Origin: JAGNKE01 sp965230245
Lineage (GTDB): Bacteria; Pseudomonadota; Alphaproteobacteria; Micavibrionales; Micavibrionaceae
Length of the DNA stretch: 64,000 bases
Direction of reading: 5' to 3'
Assembly (NCBI GenBank): GCA_965230245.1
Contig: OZ246000.1
Location: forward strand, 930,001 to 994,000
Part shown: positions 8,835 through 17,969 of the stretch, piece after piece
How positions within the stretch are numbered: the first letter of the stretch is position 1
Layout: every line of letters begins with the position of its first letter
The notes under the pieces: model-generated
The model's input: only the letters and a program-made list of their open reading frames with translations
What the model was told of the DNA's origin: nothing
The model's database searches: none
Position numbers and translations under genes: made by a program

Positions 8835-9979
8835 AAATAACTGCAACGCTCAGCCGCTATCTCGCCAGAAACTACATCTTGAATCTTCTGTACCTGACTC
8901 TGGCACTTATGGCGATTGTTTTCCTGTTCGATACGCTCGAATTGCTTCGCCGCGCCAGTGACAATAAGGATGTACCCCTGACGGCCGTTCTGACAATGAG
9001 CCTGTTCAAACTGCCCGAAGTCACGCAAAGTCTTTTCCCCTTTGCCGTCCTCTTCAGCGCCATGTTTACCTTTTGGCAACTCACACGGCGTTATGAGTTG
9101 ATTGTCGTGCGCGCCTCGGGCTTTTCCGTCTGGCAATTCCTGACCCCCGTTATCATCGTGGCCATCCTGTTTGGAATCCTGCAAATGACGGTCATAAACC
9201 CCGTCGGCTCTGTCCTCATTCGAAAATATGAAAGCCTCCAGCACACCCTTCTCAGCAAACAAAAAAACGAAATCGCCATCTTTCAGGAGGGCCTATGGCT
9301 TAGACAGGCCATTTTGATTGAAAATGACCCGCCGGAAACAGCCCAGCCAAATGCGGAACCAACTTATACCCCCGGCTATGTCATCCTCCATGCCGAACGC
9401 GTAAAACAGCCCGATCTGCGCCTGGTCAACGTCACAGTCATGTATTTCAACGAAGACAACGACTTCCTGCAACGTATCCATGCAAAAGAAGTTATTCTAG
9501 CCGACGACAACTGGCAGATGAACGACGTCCTTGTCTACCAGAGCGACCCGATCCCTGAAAAAATGCAAAATTATGAACTCCCGACAACGCTGACCCGCGA
9601 GGACATAAAAGAAAGTTTCTCCACCACAAAAACCATGTCGTTCTGGCGCCTGCCCGCACACATCAAGACACTCGAAGAAACGGGGTTTGATGCGGCATCA
9701 CTAAGGGTTCATTATCACAATCTGCTGTCCCAACCCCTGATGTTTGCCGCTATGGTCTTGCTTGCAGCCACTGTCTCAATGCGACCGCCACGCTCGAAAG
9801 GTGCTTTCCTGCTGATTGTGATCGGCGTCTTCATCGGGTTCATCGTTTTCTTTATGTCGAATTACTTGCAAGCATTGGGTACATCCAGACAAATTCCAAC
9901 GGTTTTAGCCGCATGGGCCCCCGCCATGATCAGCTTCCTCCTCGGTATGAGCGTGATGTTGAACAAGGAAGATGGCTAA
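8831..9979 (+). CDS. lptG: LPS export permease LptG
   Basis: Partner permease of LptF. I start it at the ATG at 8831, inside the lptF stop codon; a longer upstream frame exists but overlaps lptF coding and lacks family sequence. From that start the 382-residue product begins MKITATLSRYLARNYILN. It shows three N-terminal helices, a periplasmic domain (about 130-275) and three C-terminal helices, ending near AWAPAMISFLLGMSVMLNKEDG. LptF and LptG form the heterodimeric core with LptB, which is not in the window. Confidence 0.94.
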   Translation: MKITATLSRYLARNYILNLLYLTLALMAIVFLFDTLELLRRASDNKDVPLTAVLTMSLFKLPEVTQSLFPFAVLFSAMFTFWQLTRRYELIVVRASGFSVWQFLTPVIIVAILFGILQMTVINPVGSVLIRKYESLQHTLLSKQKNEIAIFQEGLWLRQAILIENDPPETAQPNAEPTYTPGYVILHAERVKQPDLRLVNVTVMYFNEDNDFLQRIHAKEVILADDNWQMNDVLVYQSDPIPEKMQNYELPTTLTREDIKESFSTTKTMSFWRLPAHIKTLEETGFDAASLRVHYHNLLSQPLMFAAMVLLAATVSMRPPRSKGAFLLIVIGVFIGFIVFFMSNYLQALGTSRQIPTVLAAWAPAMISFLLGMSVMLNKEDG

Positions 9980-10010
9980 TTTGCCACACCCCGGGAAAGA
10001 ATCCCGTAAA

Positions 10011-10044
10011 TCACAGGCATAGTCCTTGTGAAATGTTTTTTTTT
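10011..10044 (+). terminator. Intrinsic terminator after lptFG
   Basis: Imperfect stem TCACAGG (10011-10017) pairing with CCTTGTGA (10024-10031, one bulged T), followed closely by a run of nine T at 10036-10044. A second short hairpin, CGGGA-AAGAA-TCCCG, lies just upstream. Confidence 0.6.
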
Positions 10045-10164
10045 GGCTAGAATTTCGCTTAACATCACATAAATGTTCTGACTGCGTAAGTTTTTAACCC
10101 AATAATAAGAGGTCGTTGCTATAACTTTAGGGGCTGCACTTCGACTGTTTCTTCGAGCTGGAAT

Positions 10165-10968
10165 ATGAATTTTAAAATTGATCCACCTAAAACGTTACAA
10201 AGTTTAAGTACGATTGTAGTTTTGTTTGCCGCCATATTAGGTCTGTCGGCATGCACGAGCTACAAGGAAAAGCCAATCATCGAAGGCGATCTGGTGATCT
10301 ACGACCCCTACGAAAGCTACAACCGAAACGTATTCGCCTTTAACCAAAGCGTGGACAGCATTTTGATCAACCCGGCGATCAAGGGATATCGTTTTATTGC
10401 CCCGAATCCAGTCAGAAAAGGGGTACGCAGCTTCCTCAGAAACCTGAAATCTCCGATCATCTTCATAAACGAGGTATTACAAGGTGATTTGGACGGTGCA
10501 AAAAACACCGTCGTGAGAACCGCAATTAACTCAACCGTGGGCTTGGGCGGTATAATTGATCTGGCCGGCTATAACGGCATCGAATATGAAGGCGAAGACT
10601 TCGGTCAAACACTTGCTGTCTGGGGCGTTGACCACGGACCGTATATGATGGTGCCGTTCCTTGGACCTTCATCCTTAAGAGACTACTCCGGCTACTTTGC
10701 AGACGGACTTGCCGACCCCTTGAGATGGTATTTATTCAATATTGACCGCGATCCTCTGTATTACAGTAAGGTTGTGGCTGATTATTTCGACTTGCGGGAA
10801 TCTCTATACAATACCCTCAAAGACATTAACGAAACATCCTTCGATAGCTACGCGGCCACGAGAAGCATATACTACCAAAACCGTGCAGCTATGGTGAGAG
10901 ATCTTGATCCGTCTGCAATGTCAACTCTGGCTCCGTCCATCCCCGACTATGACGACGAAGACTGGTAA
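10165..10968 (+). CDS. mlaA: Outer-membrane lipoprotein MlaA (VacJ)
   Basis: MlaA sits in the outer membrane and removes mislocalised phospholipids from the outer leaflet, passing them to MlaC. The 267-residue product has a lipoprotein signal with lipobox ILGLSAC, then the family core: DPYESYNRNVFAFNQ, RSFLRNLKSP, NSTVGLGGIIDLA and EDFGQTLAVWGV. It ends in an acidic tail DYDDEDW. It is followed 107 bp later by mlaC; the MlaFEDB transporter is not in the window. The ATG at 10165 gives a normal n-region (MNFKIDPPKT) for a lipoprotein signal. Confidence 0.94.
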   Translation: MNFKIDPPKTLQSLSTIVVLFAAILGLSACTSYKEKPIIEGDLVIYDPYESYNRNVFAFNQSVDSILINPAIKGYRFIAPNPVRKGVRSFLRNLKSPIIFINEVLQGDLDGAKNTVVRTAINSTVGLGGIIDLAGYNGIEYEGEDFGQTLAVWGVDHGPYMMVPFLGPSSLRDYSGYFADGLADPLRWYLFNIDRDPLYYSKVVADYFDLRESLYNTLKDINETSFDSYAATRSIYYQNRAAMVRDLDPSAMSTLAPSIPDYDDEDW

Positions 10969-11075
10969 AAAAAGCAGAAAACCGGCCGGTACAGAATTTA
11001 TGAAGTGAATCTCTTTATTTTTAAGCAAGTAAGCTATAATAAGAACGTACAAGTTTTATTATAAGGAGTATATCT

Positions 11076-11786
11076 GTGCCTAAAAACCAGTGGTCAAAAT
11101 TACGTCTTCTCTGTGCGTCCACCATCCTTCTGTCTTCGGGTCAGGCAATGGCCTTTGATGGAATTCCGGCAAAGTCGATGCACGGTTCAAAAACACAGAG
11201 CGACCTGATACTCGTCAGCATGGAAGATGAAGCCTTTATCGACGGTGCAAAAAGCTTCGTAAGCGGCATAGCCGAACGCGGCCTTGGCCTTTTGGCAAAC
11301 GACTCCATGAGCCAGAAAGAACATGAGGCAGCCTTCCGTGACCTTTTAAACGACAATTTCGATATGAAAACAATCGGCCGTTTTGCACTTGGCCGTTACT
11401 GGCGCACAAGCACCCCCGAGGAGAGAACAGAATATCTGAAGCTCTTTAACGAAATGGTGGTCAGCGTCTATACCAGACGCTTCAGCGAGTATAACGGCGA
11501 AGAATTAAAAGTGGTTGGCGCACGAAAGGACGGTGACTCGGATGCACTTGTTACATCCAAAATCGTACCCAAAGACGGCAGCCAGAGCGTTACTGTAGAT
11601 TGGCGCATTCGTTTCAAAAAGGATGAATACAAAGTCATCGACATTATAGTCGAAGGCGTCAGCATGTCTCTGACACAACGCTCCGACTTTGCATCCGTGA
11701 TCCAGCGAGGCGGCGGCAACGTTGAAGTCCTCCTCGCCCATCTGAGGACGGATAAAGGACAAGATATCAGCGCACTCGAAGATTAA
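11076..11786 (+). CDS. mlaC: Periplasmic phospholipid-binding protein MlaC
   Basis: Soluble shuttle carrying phospholipid between MlaA and the inner-membrane Mla complex. The GTG start at 11076 is fixed by a strong AAGGAG seven to eight bases upstream, and gives a clean signal peptide ending GQAMA before FDG. The mature protein shows MlaC/Ttg2D features: FRDLLNDNFDMKTIGRFALG, YWRTSTPEERTEYLKLF, TVDWRIRF and VIDIIVEGVSM. A TATAAT hexamer at 11035-11040 with only a weak -35 suggests mlaC may also have its own promoter in addition to readthrough from mlaA. A terminator follows. Confidence 0.93.
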   Translation: MPKNQWSKLRLLCASTILLSSGQAMAFDGIPAKSMHGSKTQSDLILVSMEDEAFIDGAKSFVSGIAERGLGLLANDSMSQKEHEAAFRDLLNDNFDMKTIGRFALGRYWRTSTPEERTEYLKLFNEMVVSVYTRRFSEYNGEELKVVGARKDGDSDALVTSKIVPKDGSQSVTVDWRIRFKKDEYKVIDIIVEGVSMSLTQRSDFASVIQRGGGNVEVLLAHLRTDKGQDISALED

Positions 11787-11830
11787 AGATATTTTCTTCT
11801 GCGGTAAAAATAATCTGATTTCAACTGAAA

Positions 11831-11855
11831 AAGCGCCGGAAACGGCGCTTTCTTT
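11831..11855. terminator. Intrinsic terminator between mlaC and the DotA-like operon
   Basis: Perfect stem AAGCGCCG (11831-11838), loop GAAA, CGGCGCTT (11843-11850), followed by TCTTT on the plus strand and by TTTTT on the minus strand. It can terminate both converging transcripts. Confidence 0.85.
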
Positions 11856-11887
11856 GAATGCTGAGAATACTGAGTCGCTTAAAAATC

Positions 11888-14800
11888 TTAGCCGCCACGT
11901 GACAACTGGTTCTGAATAAGAGTATCAGTTGTTGCATTCGGATTGCCTGTAGAACCCCGGAGATAACCAATCATCTGTCCCAATTGGGAACCGACAATGT
12001 TACCGCTACGATACATTTTACCACTCAACTCACTCGCGGGATCACCGGCGTTTTCTTGGAACGTACTCACTGTTGCACCCATCCAACGCAGAATGTTATT
12101 GGGAATCTGATCAATAAGCTTGAATGATGACAAAGCAATCATATAAACGATAACTGCATAAATGACAGTATAGAAAAACTCATCCAGAGGACCGCGAATG
12201 AAATCGATCATATCTTGCGCCCCCGGATTAGACGGCGCCAACGTAATATCGGTTGTCGTCCCGACATTACTCATAGGCAAATTACCGTAGTTCCCGAAAT
12301 TATCATTAAGATAAAAATGCTGTTCCAACTCAAAACCGGTCGCATTGAAAACCACAAGGTGGAAAGAATCATTCACGGCGTTAACCAGAGCTGTGAAGAT
12401 CAGGAAACTGGCCAGCAAACCAAAAATAATCAGCGTCGGACGCAGGAATATCTCGAACAACAGGAAGTAACCGTTAGTCGCCCAGGGCCCCGGCAGACCT
12501 TCGCCGTCAATCTTGATATGGGCAACAGCCCATAAGGGCATAGCCACGACAGCCTCAAAAATACTCTTGACCCAACCGCTAAAGGCAAAGAAGAAATAAA
12601 CAAACGGCATCAAAGGAAACACATAATACAGAACAAAACCGACGGAGAGCCCCATAAGAGCAAACTTGACGGCAACATCACTCGCAGCCTTACCCAATGT
12701 ACCGATAAAGGAGTCGCTTAAAATTTCACCAACGCCTTGCCCGACAACACCGATCAGAAGGTTTCGTACGGAAGCATCAATCATGCCTTTACCCAATGCG
12801 CTCAAGGCGGCAAAAGGATGAACATTATTCGCTTTACTTTCCAAAAGATCATAAAGCCCCTCTGTACCGAAAATCATATTGATAATATCAACAACGCCGT
12901 TATCCGATTTTCTGTTATGAACGGAGGCTTGCGCACCTTTATCACCCCATTTTTTAAACCCGGAGTAAAGCGCGGCAGCAATGTACTGATCTCCCGGACG
13001 CGGCAAGTCTGCTAGTTGTCCGTTACCCAACAAAGGATTAAAACGATCAGACCAAGACGGGTTCGAAGCAATCGCTCTTTGCTGATCCGATATCATCTCC
13101 ATGATTTCAGGATATTTAGTCGGCTGTGGCACATTCTGAACGGCAGTCATAAACATGCCGTTAATCTGTGCAATCTCGTGATACCAGAGGGCTGCACCAA
13201 CCCAACCACGCTCAAGAACAAGCGGATTAATCTCAAAGTCATATTTCAGACGCATCTCGTCGATGAAGTTATCAGGATCATAATTCCACCCTGCTCCGCC
13301 CGGCGCATCAACAACCGTCGCGACACTGTCGGCGGCGTTGGGCTGATACCAGATACCTGTAATAACGGCCTTAATGGTATTGTTATAGTATTCAATATTC
13401 TGGTTAACGGCGTCTCTTGATCCCCACCTGGAGTTAGGCCAGCCCGCAGGAGTAGCAGATGTGAAACCGACATCAATACAAGCAGAGTCATGGTCATAAG
13501 GCAGAATTGACTTCAATATACAGCCTGCCATCTCATCAAAATAAGGATCCTGCAGAAAATATTGCTCGATGAGATAAAAATAATTCTCTTGAAGACCGTA
13601 AGGCCCGGGCGCAAAAGGCGCACCTGTATCAGGACGCAGAGCATGAACGTTTATCTGGAAATTACCTATAGTGGTCGCAAAACCTGTGACAACTGGGTCA
13701 CCGGCGGCTTGATCAGGCAACGGTGCAGACGGAACCAAGGTCAACTCACCGCAAACAGGCTTGACATAACCAAGCTCGTCAAGATAAGCACCGGGAGGAT
13801 TACCGGCTCCGCTCCCCGGCGGATTAAACTCGCCGAAACGTATCGTAACCGTACCAAAACGGGAGAAACGTAAAACTTCATCAAAAGACGGAATACCACC
13901 AACCGCATTCGGATGTGCCGGATCGGTCCACATGGGAGTCATAACATTAAAGTAATCGATACCACCCACATTCATATGCGCAAACGGCCCGCCCCATACA
14001 CCATCATTCCAGTCAGGATTATCTTCTCGAACGGCATAAACGTGCAAATCGCGATTATGAACAATTTTTTCAGCAAGCATGCAAAGTCGCGCAACGAAAA
14101 GGAACTGCGTTAAAGTACCAAGCTCAGGCGCATTAGGAATAGCAATCAGAGTTTGAGCCTCTCCGGCTATAGTGTTTAAGGCAGGATTGCCGGCAATCGC
14201 ATCGGTATGAAACTGATCCCATGCATTTGTTGCCATGTTCGAGCCAAACTTTGCAACGCCAAGCGTAATGTATTGCGCGGCGTTAATGCCGACATTCTGA
14301 CCGCCCGGCCCCATATTCATAGGTGCAATCAAGGCAAAAAAGACAATCAGACGGGGAATAAACCACGCCTTGTTCGTGCGCTGGCCAAATGGGCGCCCGG
14401 ATGTAATCGTCTCCCCGATAATAGCAATCACCCAATAAATGATGATCATCATGGCAAAGTAAGCAATACCCAGAGTGTAAAAGAGGAACAATTGATGCAG
14501 GGCACGATGGAAAGACCCGGGAAAAGCTCCTGGCGTAGTGACGGGATTACCCCGAATATCCGTACAGGCAAAAGAAGTCGAATAACATGATTCAAAAAAT
14601 CCGGCTGTACCCGTAAAATTCATAACACCGAAAACACGATCCAAAACATAAAAAGCAATATCTTGGTCAGGCCCGTAAGGCGTATTGACAAATGTCGCTG
14701 TAAAAGTACCGGCTATAGCTGGGACAGAAAGGAAGGAAACAACGAGAAGACAAACCTGTACGATCAGCATAACAAGGCCGCATATAATCACCCCGTGCAT

Positions 14801-15055
14801 CAGGATTTGATCAACATTCTTCCTGCTGATAACAAGATTGTTGGACGCCTCCGCAACAACATGACGAATACCGAATTTACCGAAGTTCTGAGCTTTAAGA
14901 TAAGGATGCCCGGACGGGATAAGACCTGTATTACTGTAGATAACGGCAAGCAAAGAAGCCATGTAGGAAAAGCCGGAAGCAAAAAGCCCCTTAAACCGGG
15001 GAAAGACCTCGGGCAAAAGTACATATTTTAATACTTTTTTTTTCTTAAGCTTCAT
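11888..15055 (-). CDS. DotA/TraY-like secretion membrane protein, third copy
   Basis: Third and last gene of the tandem DotA/TraY-like operon (1,055 residues). DotA is a polytopic inner-membrane component of the Dot/Icm type IVB secretion system, and TraY its IncI conjugation counterpart. Family blocks visible here: FGKFGIRHVVAEASNN, LHQLFLFYTLGIAYF, SGRPFGQRTNK, GINAAQYITLGVAKFGSN, RGWVGAALWYHEIAQING, MPLWAVAHIKIDGEGLPG, NGYFLLFEIFLRP and the C-terminal IPNNILRWMG. Two clusters of hydrophobic segments flank a large polar middle region (about 270-770). It lacks a classical cleaved signal. It differs most from the other two by a longer middle region. The ATG at 15055 is 21 bp after the preceding stop, so it is translated from the same transcript. 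Confidence 0.87.
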   Translation of the reverse strand: MKLKKKKVLKYVLLPEVFPRFKGLFASGFSYMASLLAVIYSNTGLIPSGHPYLKAQNFGKFGIRHVVAEASNNLVISRKNVDQILMHGVIICGLVMLIVQVCLLVVSFLSVPAIAGTFTATFVNTPYGPDQDIAFYVLDRVFGVMNFTGTAGFFESCYSTSFACTDIRGNPVTTPGAFPGSFHRALHQLFLFYTLGIAYFAMMIIIYWVIAIIGETITSGRPFGQRTNKAWFIPRLIVFFALIAPMNMGPGGQNVGINAAQYITLGVAKFGSNMATNAWDQFHTDAIAGNPALNTIAGEAQTLIAIPNAPELGTLTQFLFVARLCMLAEKIVHNRDLHVYAVREDNPDWNDGVWGGPFAHMNVGGIDYFNVMTPMWTDPAHPNAVGGIPSFDEVLRFSRFGTVTIRFGEFNPPGSGAGNPPGAYLDELGYVKPVCGELTLVPSAPLPDQAAGDPVVTGFATTIGNFQINVHALRPDTGAPFAPGPYGLQENYFYLIEQYFLQDPYFDEMAGCILKSILPYDHDSACIDVGFTSATPAGWPNSRWGSRDAVNQNIEYYNNTIKAVITGIWYQPNAADSVATVVDAPGGAGWNYDPDNFIDEMRLKYDFEINPLVLERGWVGAALWYHEIAQINGMFMTAVQNVPQPTKYPEIMEMISDQQRAIASNPSWSDRFNPLLGNGQLADLPRPGDQYIAAALYSGFKKWGDKGAQASVHNRKSDNGVVDIINMIFGTEGLYDLLESKANNVHPFAALSALGKGMIDASVRNLLIGVVGQGVGEILSDSFIGTLGKAASDVAVKFALMGLSVGFVLYYVFPLMPFVYFFFAFSGWVKSIFEAVVAMPLWAVAHIKIDGEGLPGPWATNGYFLLFEIFLRPTLIIFGLLASFLIFTALVNAVNDSFHLVVFNATGFELEQHFYLNDNFGNYGNLPMSNVGTTTDITLAPSNPGAQDMIDFIRGPLDEFFYTVIYAVIVYMIALSSFKLIDQIPNNILRWMGATVSTFQENAGDPASELSGKMYRSGNIVGSQLGQMIGYLRGSTGNPNATTDTLIQNQLSRGG

Positions 15056-15076
15056 TCTTGCTTCTTATCCAATCAA

Positions 15077-17929
15077 TTAAACTCTTCGACCAAGTGAAGC
15101 CAAACCTTGCAAACCGCCATCCAGTCTTGAAAGTGTTTGCTGAGCACCGATAGCCGAACGCCCGACAAGACCTTGCGCGGGATCTTCGCGCTGATCACCG
15201 AAGCTTGCAACACTCTGTCCCATCCATCTCAGAATATTATTCGGAATAGTATCAATAAGTTTGAATGAAGACATACCCATCATGTAAACGATGATCGCGT
15301 AAATAACAGTAAAGAAGAACTCGTCAATCGGACCGCGCATCGTGTCAATGAAATTCGGCGCAAGCGTTGTTTCCGCTTCAATATCAAAACCACCGGTATT
15401 ATGGATTACGATGTCAAAGATATTATTCAAAGCGGCAACAAGTGCGGAATAAGTCGCAACACTGGCAATAAGCCCGAAGGTCACAAGAATCGGCCGCAGG
15501 AAAACCTCGAAAATAAGGAAATAACCGTTAAGCGCCGCGTTACCGGATAAGCCTTGCGCATCAATACGAATATGCGCCAATGCCCACAACGGCGCACCAA
15601 CCATAGCTTCAAAGATACCCTTGATCCAGCCGCCGACAGCGAAGAAGAAATAGATAAACGGCAGGAACGGAACGACGTAATAAAGCACAAAGCCCGCCGT
15701 CAAACCGATCATAGCCACGGAGAAGAAGAAGCTACCCAAAGTCGCACCAAGAGTCGCGCCACCGTCCCAGTCTGCAAGACCGGCGGCAATACCCGCGAAG
15801 CTGCTCCACATACCGTAACCCATCGCCTGAACCGATGCCTCAACAAGCGAACGCCCTATACCCACCAACTGAGCAAGAGGATGCACATCATTGTTCCGAC
15901 GCATGTCATAAAGTCCGCTTGTACCGAGGATCGATTTAATCATGTCATAAAACGGATTACCCGTAGACTTGGTACGTGTTGTCGACAGACCGTTTGAGAC
16001 CCTGACAAATCCTTCATGCATAGAGGTTGCAAGTTGCTGACCGACAGCAGAAGAAAGCAAAGTCTGGGCATCATCGACACCGGCCATAGTCGGCTTGAAA
16101 CGCTCCAACATCGACGTATCCATGTTGTACTGAGCCTTCTTCTTCTTCACCTCTTCCATATGTAGAGGATAAAGCGAAACCTGAGGCAACGAACGCGTCG
16201 AAACCGCAACAGGCGCGTTCATCTCTGAAACGCGGTTATACCAAATACCGGCTGCAGCCCAGCCCTTTTGGTAAACAGGATCACCCGCACCGTTCCATGT
16301 TCCGTTCCATCGTGCAGAACCGATCTGAGCCGTTACAGCGCCTACAACAACCCCGTCAAGGGCGGCTTTAATGTTCGAGTTAACCTGCTGGAAATAAATC
16401 GTATCTGCCTCTACAGAACTACAGGCGCCGGGACATGTCCCGCCCGGCTCACCCATACTCCTCCAAGCATGGAACCGCGCACGGTTACCACCACCGGCAA
16501 CGGCACCGCCGCTCCAAGGGTTAGCGTTCTCGTTGTGCCACATATTCCGAATGATATTCCAATAGAACTCCTGTATCGCAAAAGGTCCCGGCTCCGCCGT
16601 ACCGACCTGTCTCGGATCGGAAAGCTTAAGCTGAACCTCACCGCAGTATGGCTTCACATGGCCTTGCTCTTTCGGATATGTCGTCTCATCACGTTCACCA
16701 AAACGGACAGTTAGTGTCGTAACATTCGGCTCATAATTGCCCAGAATTGCATTATAAGATGTACCGGGATTCACCGGAACGGCATTAGGCGCTTTACTTT
16801 GCGCCAAAATTGCATACATCCTGATATCCGGTGGCTGCATGTTCGGATCCGCAGAAGTAGGAATATAACCGAACTCATAACTATGTTTGCAAACATTGAT
16901 AACCCACATAAATTGTGTAATCGCGGCAACATCCGGCAACGTAGGGGTCGAGATCAGCCTGTAAACGCCGCCATTCGTAAAGTAATCGGTCGTTAGAGTA
17001 TCGTTAAAAAACTTCCAGCCGTTGGTCGCAAAAGCAGAACCCCACTTCGCGGCATAAAGAACGATATATTGTGAAGAGTTAAGACCGACAGTCAACGGAA
17101 CGAGCAAACCGAAAGCCATAACAATACGCAACGGTGCCCACATTTTATTAAAACGGCGTCCGAAGGGCGTTCCGCTTTGGGCTGTTTCAAGCAAAACAGT
17201 CGCAATAAAGTAACTTGCAATCACAACGGCAACGACAAGAAGACCGTTACTGTATACCGCAAACAACTGGTGTAAACCTCGATGTATGGGAAACGGAAAA
17301 TTCAGAAATGCAGCAGTCGATAAAGGGCCAATTTCATTGGCAACACCCGCAAGGGCAGTACCGCCTGCATTAGTATCGGGGATAGCAGCACCAAAATTAT
17401 CCTGACATGGCGTTGCAGAACCAATACAAGACTCAAAGAATCCCATACCGGCTGGAACACCGGGACCACCCAATGAAGGGTGCGGAACACCAAAAACCAT
17501 ATCAAGCATCATAAACGCAAGATCCTGACGTCTGTCTGCAACCGGATCAACACGGAAGAAATCAAGCCAGTTAACCGGAAAGGCCATGGCCGGCGTAAAC
17601 ACAAACGTAATAACCAGCAGACAAATCTGTACGAATATAATCGCAAGCCCGATAAGAACAAGAACGAAAAGTAAGATTTTATCGATATTATGTCTGTCGA
17701 AAACAAGATGATTGGCGGCCTCGGCAACAACATGGCGAATACCGAAACGACCAATATTTCTCGGGTTAGCGTATGGGTGGTTTGCCGGCAGCAAACGAAC
17801 CATGTGATAAACAGTCGCAATGAAATAAGGAATGTAATCAAACCCGCCCATAACAAGGTGATTAATCCTTGTTACGATTTCCGGCATAATCGCGTATTTA
17901 ACGCCTTTTGATAAACTAAAACCTAACAT
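15077..17929 (-). CDS. DotA/TraY-like secretion membrane protein, second copy
   Basis: Middle gene of the trio (950 residues). Same architecture and same blocks as its neighbours: IGRFGIRHVVAEAANH, LHQLFAVYSNG, SGTPFGRRFNKMWAPLR, GLNSSQYIVLYAAKWGS, KGWAAAGIWYNRVSEMN, SILGTSGLYDMRRN, APLWALAHIRIDAQGLSG, NGYFLIFEVFLRP and IPNNILRWMGQSV. The paralogs are clearly diverged rather than recent copies, since only these motifs align readily by eye. An Ala/Gly-rich PAMAFP follows the second hydrophobic segment, as in the first copy. It sits 40 bp after the first gene's stop. In characterised systems a single DotA forms the central channel element; the need for three here is unknown. Confidence 0.87.
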   Translation of the reverse strand: MLGFSLSKGVKYAIMPEIVTRINHLVMGGFDYIPYFIATVYHMVRLLPANHPYANPRNIGRFGIRHVVAEAANHLVFDRHNIDKILLFVLVLIGLAIIFVQICLLVITFVFTPAMAFPVNWLDFFRVDPVADRRQDLAFMMLDMVFGVPHPSLGGPGVPAGMGFFESCIGSATPCQDNFGAAIPDTNAGGTALAGVANEIGPLSTAAFLNFPFPIHRGLHQLFAVYSNGLLVVAVVIASYFIATVLLETAQSGTPFGRRFNKMWAPLRIVMAFGLLVPLTVGLNSSQYIVLYAAKWGSAFATNGWKFFNDTLTTDYFTNGGVYRLISTPTLPDVAAITQFMWVINVCKHSYEFGYIPTSADPNMQPPDIRMYAILAQSKAPNAVPVNPGTSYNAILGNYEPNVTTLTVRFGERDETTYPKEQGHVKPYCGEVQLKLSDPRQVGTAEPGPFAIQEFYWNIIRNMWHNENANPWSGGAVAGGGNRARFHAWRSMGEPGGTCPGACSSVEADTIYFQQVNSNIKAALDGVVVGAVTAQIGSARWNGTWNGAGDPVYQKGWAAAGIWYNRVSEMNAPVAVSTRSLPQVSLYPLHMEEVKKKKAQYNMDTSMLERFKPTMAGVDDAQTLLSSAVGQQLATSMHEGFVRVSNGLSTTRTKSTGNPFYDMIKSILGTSGLYDMRRNNDVHPLAQLVGIGRSLVEASVQAMGYGMWSSFAGIAAGLADWDGGATLGATLGSFFFSVAMIGLTAGFVLYYVVPFLPFIYFFFAVGGWIKGIFEAMVGAPLWALAHIRIDAQGLSGNAALNGYFLIFEVFLRPILVTFGLIASVATYSALVAALNNIFDIVIHNTGGFDIEAETTLAPNFIDTMRGPIDEFFFTVIYAIIVYMMGMSSFKLIDTIPNNILRWMGQSVASFGDQREDPAQGLVGRSAIGAQQTLSRLDGGLQGLASLGRRV

Positions 17930-17969
17930 TCAATTTGCCTCATTAAAACTTTACCCCAAAAAACCCGAA